Shown here: positions 15,974 through 22,769 of the stretch, in pieces
Layout: every line of letters starts with the position of its first letter
How positions within the stretch are numbered: the stretch's first letter is position 1
Assembly (NCBI GenBank): GCA_036525795.1
Contig: DATCZS010000173.1
Span: forward strand, 1-24,470
Reading direction: 5' to 3'
Length of the DNA: 24,470 bases
DNA from: DATCZS01 sp036525795
GTDB lineage: Bacteria; Actinomycetota; Acidimicrobiia; Spongiisociales; ZC4RG35
The notes under the pieces: generated by a model
The model's database searches: none
What the model was told of the DNA's origin: nothing
The model's input: only the letters and a program-made list of their open reading frames with translations
Position numbers and translations under genes: made by a program

Positions 15974-17635
15974 TCAGCCGTGGACGTCGCGGCGCCGGAA
16001 GAGGGGAACCGCACTCGCCAGGGTCACCGCAGACAGGACGACCAGCACGAGGGCGTGGCCCCATTGCACGCCGTTGGCCAGCGGGTCTCCATCCATGTAG
16101 TAGTAGAACGGTGACACCTTCGCCCATGCGGCGAAGCTCGCGCTCACCGGAAGGAACGAGGCGGCGAAGTACGTCACGAACGCCACGCCGGCGGTCCCGT
16201 ACGCAGCCGCCCGCCTTCGGCCGGTTGCGGCACTGATCGCCAGCGACAGGTAGCCGAAGAACAGCCCGAGCAGTGTGCCGAGAAGCGACACAGTGAAGAT
16301 GTTCACGGTCGACACTCCGAGACCGCCGATGAGACTCCCCAACCAGGTGCCGATCGCGTTGGCGAGCCCCAGGGCCAGGAGCACGAGGGCGATCGCCGCC
16401 GCCTTCTCCACGACCACCCTCGATCTCGTCACCGGGTTGGCAAGCAGGAGATCCATCGTCCGGTCTTCCTCTTCTCCCGCCAGGGCCCGGCCCCCGAGCA
16501 TCGTTCCCACCACGATCAGGGTGGCGGGGAGGGTGACGCTGAAGATCTCCGCCGTGAGAAACCCCTCGGGTGTCGCCATGTCGGCCGAGCCGATCATGGC
16601 CTTGAGGGCGTCGGGGATGGCGGTGGACAGGGTGATCAGCGCGTCGGAGAGCGCGTTGTACATCGGTCCGACGATCAGTGCCACATAGAGGAGGACGCTG
16701 GCGCCTATCACCATCATCGTGCGGCTCTCGGTGGACGTCTTCACCGCAATCGACGAGACATTCGCCTGTCCTGCGATCCGGGACAGCAGCTTCTCGACCC
16801 GCGGCCTCTCGCGCAGTCGGTTCATGAGGGCTCCCGATTGGGCGCCGATCTTCAGGTCCCTCCGTCCGACTCCGTAGAGGGATCCGGCGAACAGGAGGAG
16901 GCTCAGTCCAACGAGCACCGAGAGGTGGCCCCAGTCGATGCCGTTCGTGAGCGGCTGAGAGCCGTTGAAGTAGTACCAGGGGAACGCCTTGGCGACGTCC
17001 TCGAGCCCCTCCACCAGCGGAAGGAGGCCGGCAGCGAGGAAGGAGAGCAGCAGCAGCCCGGTCGAAGTGCCTGACGCCAGCGAGCTGTTTCCCGTCCAGG
17101 CGCCCAGGAAGAGCGCAAACACGCCGAAGAACAGACACAGGGCGGCCACGTGGACCATGCCGGCCGTCACGTCGATGTCGTCGGGGTACGAGCCGAAGGC
17201 CTGAGCGACCGCCACGCTGCCGGCTCCGGAGAGCGCCGCCCCGGCAGCGAGCAGCAGCACCATGGCGCCTGCCTTGGACGTCACCACCTGCCGGCGGCTC
17301 TTCGGGTTTCCGAGCAACAGGCCGAGCGTTCCGCGTCGCTCTTCTCCCGCGACGGCCCCTGCGCCCATCGAGATCGCCAGGCCCCCCAGTATCAGCGGAG
17401 CCATGAGGTTGACGACCTCGCCGAGGATGAGAGATCCGGCTCCCGAGGCGTTCGAGACCCCGATCATCATCTGTACCGCCTCGGGCAGTCCGTCGAACAG
17501 TTCCATGACCTCTGCATCGAGGTCGGCGTACGCGGCGAGGCCCATGAGCGCCACCGACACCACCCCGAGGACGCCCCACATGGTCCCGACCTGGCGGTCG
17601 CGAATGGACTTGGTGAAGACGCTGGCGAGCATCAC
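15974..17635 (-). CDS. ABC-2 type exporter permease with two fused homologous halves
   Basis: This 553-aa membrane protein has about 12 hydrophobic segments and is the permease of the adjacent ATPase. It reads as an internal tandem repeat. Residues about 10-265 and 295-553 each contain a TM segment, the cytoplasmic motif AGEERRGTLGLLLGNPKSR (second copy AGEEEDRTMDLLLANPVTR), further TMs, and the motif PWYYFNGSQPLTNGIDWGH (second copy PFYYYMDGDPLANGVQWGH). A single chain could therefore supply both transmembrane halves of the exporter. The start is GTG 17635 (GTGA overlap with the ATPase stop) or the next codon, ATG 17632. The substrate cannot be told from sequence. Confidence 0.88.
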   Translation of the reverse strand: MMLASVFTKSIRDRQVGTMWGVLGVVSVALMGLAAYADLDAEVMELFDGLPEAVQMMIGVSNASGAGSLILGEVVNLMAPLILGGLAISMGAGAVAGEERRGTLGLLLGNPKSRRQVVTSKAGAMVLLLAAGAALSGAGSVAVAQAFGSYPDDIDVTAGMVHVAALCLFFGVFALFLGAWTGNSSLASGTSTGLLLLSFLAAGLLPLVEGLEDVAKAFPWYYFNGSQPLTNGIDWGHLSVLVGLSLLLFAGSLYGVGRRDLKIGAQSGALMNRLRERPRVEKLLSRIAGQANVSSIAVKTSTESRTMMVIGASVLLYVALIVGPMYNALSDALITLSTAIPDALKAMIGSADMATPEGFLTAEIFSVTLPATLIVVGTMLGGRALAGEEEDRTMDLLLANPVTRSRVVVEKAAAIALVLLALGLANAIGTWLGSLIGGLGVSTVNIFTVSLLGTLLGLFFGYLSLAISAATGRRRAAAYGTAGVAFVTYFAASFLPVSASFAAWAKVSPFYYYMDGDPLANGVQWGHALVLVVLSAVTLASAVPLFRRRDVHG

Positions 17636-18540
17636 GAACTCACCTCCTCGACGTCGCGGTAGAAGGTGAGGAAGATGTCCTCGAGATCCGCTTCGACGCT
17701 CTCGAGGTTGACCAGGTCGTGGCTCATCGCCGTGCGAAGCAACGCCGTCATGGAGCCCTCGTAGGACACCGACACGAAGGTGGTGTCACCGTGCACTTCG
17801 CGCACACCGGCGAGTTGCTGGAAGACCGCCGCGTCGATCGGCGAGCCGAACTCCATGTCGAGCCGTCTGATGGCCTTGTGCTTGAGTGTCTCCACGCTCT
17901 CGACGACGACGAGCACCCCGTGGCGGATGATCCCCACCCGATCCGCCACCCGTTCCACCTCCGACAGCGTGTGGCTGGAGAGGAACACCGTGCGTCCCTC
18001 CGCCGCGACTTCGCGCAGCATCGCCTGGAATTCCTGTTGGACCAGAGGGTCCAGCCCGATGCTGGGCTCGTCGAGGACCAGCAGCTCCGGCTTGTTCATG
18101 AAGGCCTGAATCAGACCGACCTTCTGTTTGTTCCCCGACGACAGGTCGCGGACCTTCTTCGACAGATCGGAGTCGAGCCGTTCTGCGAGCTCGTCGACAT
18201 ACGACCAGTCGACCCCGCCCCGCAGGTTGGCGAAGTAGGTGAGCGTCTCACGTCCCGTCAGGTTCGGATACAGGGCCAGATCGCCGGGGACGTACCCGAG
18301 CCGGTTGCGCAGCTCGACCGCGTACTGGTGGGAGTCCATGCCGAGAAGCGTGGCCGTTCCCGCGGTGGGCCGGATCAGATCGAGGATCGTTCTGATCATC
18401 GTCGTCTTGCCCGCCCCGTTGGGGCCGAGGAACCCGAAGACCTCGCCGGATTCGACCCGGAGGTCGAGGTCGATCAGCGCCTTGGTGTCGCCGTAGTGCT
18501 TGGTGAGACCCTCGGTGAGAATCGCTGGTCCGCCGGTCAT
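17632..18540 (-). CDS. ABC transporter ATP-binding protein
   Basis: This 302-aa nucleotide-binding subunit belongs to the DrrA/CcmA-like exporter type. Walker A GPNGAGKTT is at 39-47, signature LSSGNKQKV starts at 133, Walker B LLVLDEP is at 153-159, and the switch histidine is His190 (SSHTLSEVE). About 100 C-terminal residues form the extra domain typical of ABC-2 exporters. GGAGG lies 4 nt before the ATG. It overlaps the permease start. The pair faces away from recO. Multidrug, lipid or peptide export are all possible. Confidence 0.93.
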   Translation of the reverse strand: MTGGPAILTEGLTKHYGDTKALIDLDLRVESGEVFGFLGPNGAGKTTMIRTILDLIRPTAGTATLLGMDSHQYAVELRNRLGYVPGDLALYPNLTGRETLTYFANLRGGVDWSYVDELAERLDSDLSKKVRDLSSGNKQKVGLIQAFMNKPELLVLDEPSIGLDPLVQQEFQAMLREVAAEGRTVFLSSHTLSEVERVADRVGIIRHGVLVVVESVETLKHKAIRRLDMEFGSPIDAAVFQQLAGVREVHGDTTFVSVSYEGSMTALLRTAMSHDLVNLESVEADLEDIFLTFYRDVEEVSS

Positions 18541-18695
18541 TTCGCCTCCGTCTCGTCTCGATCAGCACACATCATGGTCACGCTACGGTCCGCCGTCCCG
18601 GTGAGAGAAGGTGGCAGAGGTCCCTTCCGGCGGATGGTGGTCGGATGCTGGCCGGGGGGCATGCGGTGGTCCCTCACCTGTCACCCGCCCGCCTC

Positions 18696-18701
18696 TACCC
18701 T
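18696..18701 (+). promoter_or_regulatory. Candidate -10 hexamer of recO (leaderless type)
   Basis: TACCCT lies 10 nt before the recO ATG, without a Shine-Dalgarno. The 171-bp gap shared with the divergent ABC operon holds no other obvious feature. Confidence 0.28.
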
Positions 18702-18711
18702 CAGCGCCAGC

Positions 18712-19431
18712 ATGTCGACCCGCCACGACTCCGGCATCGTGTTGCGCTCGTACCCGTTCGGCGAAGCCGATCGTGTCATCGTGCTGCTCAGCCCCGACCA
18801 AGGGAAGCTGCGAACGGTGGCAAAAGGGGTGAGGAAGACCAAGAGCCGCTTCGGCGGCCGCCTGGAGCCGTTCACCCACGTCGAGCTCGTGCTCTACGAA
18901 GGGCGCAACCTCGACACGATCACGGCAGTCGAGGTGGTGGCGAACTACCGGCATCTCCGGGAAGATCTCGATCGGGTCACCGCCGCGTCGACCATGGTCG
19001 AGGCGGTGGATGCCGTCGCCCAGGAGAAAGAGCAGTCCCGGGCGCTGTTCGGTCTGCTGGTGTCCGGCCTGTCGGCACTCGACGCCGGTCCGCGAAGCAC
19101 CGACTTCGTTTCGGCGTTCCTTCTCCAGCTGGCGGGCGTGGTCGGGCTGGCGCCGTCGCTCGATGCCTGTGCGATGTGCGGGCGATCCGAAGATCTCGAC
19201 CGGTTCTCCTTCGCCGGTGGCGGAGCGGTGTGCGGCCGGTGCCGCTCTGAGGGTTCGGTCAAGCTCAGGGAGGGTTTGACGGCTCATCTCCTCGGCCTGG
19301 CCGGGGGCCGCCTGGCCGACATCGCCGTGGACGACTCGGAGCTCTCCGGTGATGCGATGTGGGTGACTCGCAAGTTCGTCGAGTATCACCTGGACCGTCG
19401 TCTGGTGAGTCTGGCGGTGCTCGACGCATGA
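18712..19431 (+). CDS. recO: DNA repair protein RecO
   Basis: This 239-aa recombination mediator loads RecA onto SSB-coated DNA with RecR. The N-terminal OB fold reads DSGIVLRSYPFGEADRVIVLLSPDQGKLRTVAKGVRKTKSRFGGRLEPFTHVELV in pieces matching the family. A zinc site follows with Cys153/Cys156 (CAMC) and Cys174/Cys177 (CGRC). The frame stays open far upstream, but that part is antisense to the ABC ATPase gene; the ATG at 18712 gives the family start. The stop overlaps the uppS start by 4 nt (ATGA). Confidence 0.94.
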   Translation: MSTRHDSGIVLRSYPFGEADRVIVLLSPDQGKLRTVAKGVRKTKSRFGGRLEPFTHVELVLYEGRNLDTITAVEVVANYRHLREDLDRVTAASTMVEAVDAVAQEKEQSRALFGLLVSGLSALDAGPRSTDFVSAFLLQLAGVVGLAPSLDACAMCGRSEDLDRFSFAGGGAVCGRCRSEGSVKLREGLTAHLLGLAGGRLADIAVDDSELSGDAMWVTRKFVEYHLDRRLVSLAVLDA

Positions 19432-20177
19432 CGCTGCTGGATCTGTCCCGAGTCGATCTCGACCGTGTTCCCTCCCACGTCGGATTGATCCTCGACGGCA
19501 ACGGGCGGTGGGCCAATCAGCGGGGACTTCCCCGCACCGAGGGCCACCGGGCCGGAGAGGAGGCGCTGTTCGATTGCGTCGAGGGCGCGCTGGAGCTGGG
19601 CATCCGCTGGCTCACCGCCTTCACCTTCTCGACCGAGAACTGGCACAGGTCCGAGGACGAGGTCCAGTTCCTGATGTGGTTCAACCAGGATCTGCTCCTC
19701 CGTCGCCGTGACGAGCTTCACGAGCGCAACGTGCGGATCCTGTTCGCGGGCGACCTCGAGGACCCCCGGGTGCCGGACGCCAACCGCCGCCACATGGCAG
19801 ACGCCGAGTCGCTGACGCGGGACAACGATCGGATGACGATGGTGTTCGCCTTCAACTACGGAAGCCGGTGGGAGATCGCCCATGCAGTGCGGAGGATCGC
19901 CGAACGGGCCGCCGCCGGCTCGCTCGACCCGGCCGACATCGACCCGGATCTCATCTCGGCCGAGCTGGTGGTTCCCGATGTCGACCTGATCATCCGCTCG
20001 TCTGGTGAACACCGGCTCTCGAACTTCCTGCTGTGGCAGGCGGCGTACGCCGAGTTCGTGTTTCCGGGCATCCTCTGGCCGGACTTCGACCGCCATGCGC
20101 TGGTCGAGGCGGTGGTCGAATACCAGTCGCGGGATCGGAGGTTCGGGGGCGCGGTAGACCGGAGCGGGTCGTCGTAG
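19428..20177 (+). CDS. uppS: Isoprenyl transferase (undecaprenyl/polyprenyl diphosphate synthase)
   Basis: This 249-aa cis-prenyltransferase adds isopentenyl units to an allylic diphosphate to make the lipid carrier for peptidoglycan. The catalytic DGNGRWA motif (Asp23) follows HVGLIL. GHRAGEEAL, LTAFTFSTENWHR, NYGSRWEIAHAVR, then IIRSSGEHRLSNFLLWQAAYAEFVF and WPDF complete the family set. Small changes from the usual HVAxIMDGNGRWA and RTSGE leave the key residues in place. The product chain length cannot be told by eye. It is coupled to recO, as in other actinobacteria. Confidence 0.95.
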   Translation: MTLLDLSRVDLDRVPSHVGLILDGNGRWANQRGLPRTEGHRAGEEALFDCVEGALELGIRWLTAFTFSTENWHRSEDEVQFLMWFNQDLLLRRRDELHERNVRILFAGDLEDPRVPDANRRHMADAESLTRDNDRMTMVFAFNYGSRWEIAHAVRRIAERAAAGSLDPADIDPDLISAELVVPDVDLIIRSSGEHRLSNFLLWQAAYAEFVFPGILWPDFDRHALVEAVVEYQSRDRRFGGAVDRSGSS

Positions 20178-20186
20178 CGGGTGCCG

Positions 20187-20690
20187 TCACCCGAACAGTG
20201 CGGCGATCCCGAGTCCGACCAGCTGGGCGGCGATCACCACGAGCGTCGCCACCCCCAGATGCTCGGCGACCAGGGGAAGTGCGCGAGTCTGGCGGCGGCG
20301 GGCGATGCCGACGCTGAGCCCGGCCAGGGCGAGCGCTCCCCAGCCGATGCCGACGAACACCGCCACGTCGAGCGAGAATGCCATGACCGGCACGGCGAAT
20401 GTGAGTGCTGTCAGCAACTTGGCCGCGAACGTGGCGGACGTCGCCGTCCACACCTGGCGGGTCGTGTGCACGCCCTCGGATTCCTCGGCGATGTGGATCC
20501 CGAGCGCATCGGAGAAGGCGTCGGCGAGGGCGATCGTGAGGATCCCGCCGAGGACCGCGGGCCGCGAGCTGGTCCCGGCCGACAGCCCCACCAGCAGGCC
20601 GAGGGTGGTGATGACACCGGAGGTGAGCCCGAACGAGATCCCGATGCGTACGGAGTGATCGATGCGGGCCGGTCTGCGGATGGCGGTCAT
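20187..20690 (-). CDS. VIT1/CCC1-like small membrane protein
   Basis: This 167-aa hydrophobic protein has about five TM segments. The N-terminal part (ISFGLTSGVITTLGLLVGLS, then LGGILTIALADAFSDALGIHIAEESEG) resembles the first helices of VIT/CCC1 iron-manganese transporters, with Asp and Glu residues near the membrane as in that family. It is shorter than full VIT proteins (about 220-250 aa) and lacks an obvious cytoplasmic metal-binding helical domain. It converges on uppS with 9 bp between. Metal transport is an inference from family resemblance. Confidence 0.6.
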   Translation of the reverse strand: MTAIRRPARIDHSVRIGISFGLTSGVITTLGLLVGLSAGTSSRPAVLGGILTIALADAFSDALGIHIAEESEGVHTTRQVWTATSATFAAKLLTALTFAVPVMAFSLDVAVFVGIGWGALALAGLSVGIARRRQTRALPLVAEHLGVATLVVIAAQLVGLGIAALFG

Positions 20691-20819
20691 TCCTGGCCAC
20701 CACCGATGGTCTCGTGACAGGCCGACCGGATGTCCCGACGGGCGTCCTGCCGGGACGGTGTCAGCCCGGATCCAGCGAGGACACTGCGATGTTCCGGCGC
20801 CGGCCGGCGCGGCCGATCC

Positions 20820-20832
20820 ATGCTTCGAGCAT
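20820..20832. repeat. Inverted repeat upstream of the DNPH1-like gene
   Basis: ATGCT and AGCAT flank TCG. The repeat lies 20 nt before the candidate -10, in the -35 region, so it could be an operator. The rest of the 175-bp gap holds a GC-rich 12-bp palindrome (CGCCGGCCGGCG) but no gene that I can see. Confidence 0.3.
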
Positions 20833-20852
20833 ACGAGACGCCCGCACCTGCA

Positions 20853-20858
20853 TACGAT
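20853..20858 (+). promoter_or_regulatory. Candidate -10 hexamer of the DNPH1-like gene (leaderless type)
   Basis: TACGAT ends 7 nt before the ATG at 20866, with no Shine-Dalgarno. The geometry is nearly that of mycobacterial leaderless promoters. Confidence 0.4.
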
Positions 20859-20865
20859 CGGGCGG

Positions 20866-21285
20866 ATGCAGATCTACTTCGCCGGGTCCATCCGGGGCGG
20901 CGGCCAGGATCGGACGGTCTACCGGGAGCTCATCGAAGAGCTCGGGCGGTATGGCCGGGTCCTGACCGAGCACGTCGCCCAACCCCAGGACGCAGAACGG
21001 GGGATGACCGATCGCGAGATCTACGAGCGGGACATGGCCTGGCTGGCCGAGGCCGACGCGGTGGTGGCCGAGGTCACGGTGCCCAGCCTCGGCGTGGGCT
21101 ACGAGCTGGCCGCCGCCGAGCAGATGGGCAAGCCGACCCTGTGTCTCTTCAGGGCGTCTTCGGGTCGCAGCCTCTCGGCGATGATCTCCGGATCGTCGCT
21201 CACCGTCCGGGAGTACGAGACGGTCGCCCAGGCCAGCGAGGCGATTCGGGCCTTTTTCGAGCCCCAGGGCGCCTCGCAGTCCTGA
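20866..21285 (+). CDS. DNPH1/Rcl-like 2'-deoxynucleoside 5'-phosphate N-hydrolase
   Basis: This 139-aa protein belongs to the nucleoside 2-deoxyribosyltransferase superfamily and resembles vertebrate DNPH1 (Rcl) along its whole length. IYFAGSIRGG is followed by QDRTVYRELIEELGRYG, VLTEHVA, IYERDMAWLAEADAVVAEVT, then PSLGVGYELAAAEQMGK and LCLFRASSGRSLSAMISGS. Glu80 in the GYE motif matches the catalytic glutamate. Known relatives cleave the N-glycosidic bond of deoxynucleoside monophosphates, and human DNPH1 removes 5-hydroxymethyl-dUMP. A longer open frame exists upstream, but the ATG at 20866 gives the family start. Nucleotide-pool cleaning is the likely role. Confidence 0.85.
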   Translation: MQIYFAGSIRGGGQDRTVYRELIEELGRYGRVLTEHVAQPQDAERGMTDREIYERDMAWLAEADAVVAEVTVPSLGVGYELAAAEQMGKPTLCLFRASSGRSLSAMISGSSLTVREYETVAQASEAIRAFFEPQGASQS

Positions 21286-21360
21286 CCGAACGCCACCGGC
21301 CAACCGCGTCGTCCGGACCGCTATCCTCCGATCTCCCCGAACCTCTTGGTCTCTTCTCTC

Positions 21361-22665
21361 ATGCCTGCCACCTTCGACGACATCGTCAATCTCTCCAAGC
21401 GCCGCGGCTTCGTGTTCCAGGCCTCGGAGATCTACGGGGGTCTCCGGTCTGCCTACGACTACGGCCCGCTCGGCGCGCTGCTGCTCAAGAACCTGAAGGA
21501 CGCCTGGTGGCGTTCGATGGTGCAGGAGCGGGGCGACATCGTGGGGATCGACTCGGCGATCCTCCAGGCCAGACAGGTGTGGCAGGCGTCCGGCCACGAG
21601 GCGGTCTTCACCGATCCCCTGGTGGAGTGCACCAACTGCAACACGCGGCACCGGGTCGACAAGCTGGCCGATCCGCATCACTGCCCGTCGTGCGGGCAGC
21701 GGGATACCTTCACCGAGGAGCGTCAGTTCAACCTCATGTTCCGGACCCACATGGGGCCGGTCCAGTCCGACGACAACCTGGTGTACCTGCGGCCCGAGAC
21801 CGCCCAGGGGATCTTCATCAACTTCGAGAACGTGCGCCGCACCAACCGGCTCAAGCTGCCGTTCGGCATCGCCCAGGTCGGCAAGTCCTTTCGCAACGAG
21901 ATCACCCCGGGGCAGTTCGTGTTCCGCACCCGGGAGTTCGAGCAGATGGAGATGGAGTTTTTCGTGGCCCCCGACGAGGGTCAGAAGTGGTTCCAATACT
22001 GGATCGACGAGCGGTATCGGTGGTATCGCGATCTGGGGATGAGTGAGGAGAACCTGCGCATCCGTCCCCACGAGGACCAGGAGCTAAGCCATTACTCGGC
22101 GGGCACCGTCGACGTCGAATACCTGTTCCCGTGGGGCTGGGACGAGCTCGAAGGCATCGCCAACCGCACAGACTTCGACCTTCGCCAGCACGGCGAGCAC
22201 TCCGGCGCCGACCTGCGCTACTACGACCAGGATTCCGACCAGCGGTTCTATCCCCATGTCATCGAACCGGCCGCCGGCGCCACGCGCACCACCTTCGCCT
22301 TCCTGATCGACGCCTACAGCGAAGAAGAGGTCGAAGGCGAGAACCGGGTGGTGTTGAAGCTCCACCCGCGGTTGGCGCCATATCAGGTTGCCGTGCTGCC
22401 GCTGTCGAAGAAGCCCGAGCTGGTGGAGCCCGCCACCCGGCTGGCGGACGAGCTGAGGCGTTCGTTCATGCTCGAGCTGGACGTGACCCAGTCGATCGGG
22501 CGCCGTTACCGCCGTCAGGACGAGATCGGCACCCCGTACTGCGTGACCTTCGACTTCGACTCGCTCGACGATCATGCGGTCACCGTGCGCGATCGGGACA
22601 CCATGGCCCAGGAACGCGTGTCGATCGATCGAGTGGGTGAATACCTCGGTGCCAGGCTGCGCTGA
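21361..22665 (+). CDS. glyS: Glycyl-tRNA synthetase (dimeric, class II)
   Basis: This 434-aa single-chain GlyRS of the alpha2 type charges tRNA-Gly. The N-terminus has KRRGFVFQASEIYGGLRSAYDYGP in family register. A zinc-type insertion has CTNC (Cys90/93) and CPSC (Cys108/111). RPETAQGIFINF and motif 2 (FRNEITP from residue 177, then REFEQMEMEFF) follow. Motif 3 is GATRTTFAFL, a variant of the common GxxR string that keeps the Arg. The anticodon-binding domain starts near LHPRLAPYQVAVLPL. The ATG at 21361 is preferred to a TTG at 21346. The leader is pyrimidine-rich without a Shine-Dalgarno; a TATCCT at 21322-21327 could be the -10. Confidence 0.96.
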   Translation: MPATFDDIVNLSKRRGFVFQASEIYGGLRSAYDYGPLGALLLKNLKDAWWRSMVQERGDIVGIDSAILQARQVWQASGHEAVFTDPLVECTNCNTRHRVDKLADPHHCPSCGQRDTFTEERQFNLMFRTHMGPVQSDDNLVYLRPETAQGIFINFENVRRTNRLKLPFGIAQVGKSFRNEITPGQFVFRTREFEQMEMEFFVAPDEGQKWFQYWIDERYRWYRDLGMSEENLRIRPHEDQELSHYSAGTVDVEYLFPWGWDELEGIANRTDFDLRQHGEHSGADLRYYDQDSDQRFYPHVIEPAAGATRTTFAFLIDAYSEEEVEGENRVVLKLHPRLAPYQVAVLPLSKKPELVEPATRLADELRRSFMLELDVTQSIGRRYRRQDEIGTPYCVTFDFDSLDDHAVTVRDRDTMAQERVSIDRVGEYLGARLR

Positions 22666-22681
22666 CCGGCGCCCGCCGGTC
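22664..22681 (+). terminator. Possible GC hairpin at the end of glyS
   Basis: GACCGGC and GCCGGTC form a perfect 7-bp stem with the loop GCCC, beginning inside the glyS stop codon. No T tract follows, so it is only a possible terminator. Confidence 0.3.
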
Positions 22682-22754
22682 GGCCTGGGGGACGTCCCGA
22701 TTCGGATCTCCGCGGTCAGGCAGAGATCCCGGCCGATGCGTCGCACAGTGGTCG

Positions 22755-22760
22755 TACACT
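22755..22760 (+). promoter_or_regulatory. Candidate -10 hexamer of dnaG (leaderless type)
   Basis: TACACT lies 9 nt before the dnaG ATG and no Shine-Dalgarno is present. No clear -35 stands 17 nt upstream. Confidence 0.35.
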
Positions 22761-22769
22761 CGGTTGAAC

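Noticed and set aside
17719..18711. Upstream extension of the recO frame by about 330 codons.
   Set aside because: The extension is antisense to the ABC ATPase gene and crosses its promoter region; RecO proteins start where the ATG at 18712 lies.
21286..21360. A T-box or other riboswitch before glyS.
   Set aside because: The gap is only 75 nt and shows no T-box sequence or specifier/antiterminator structure.
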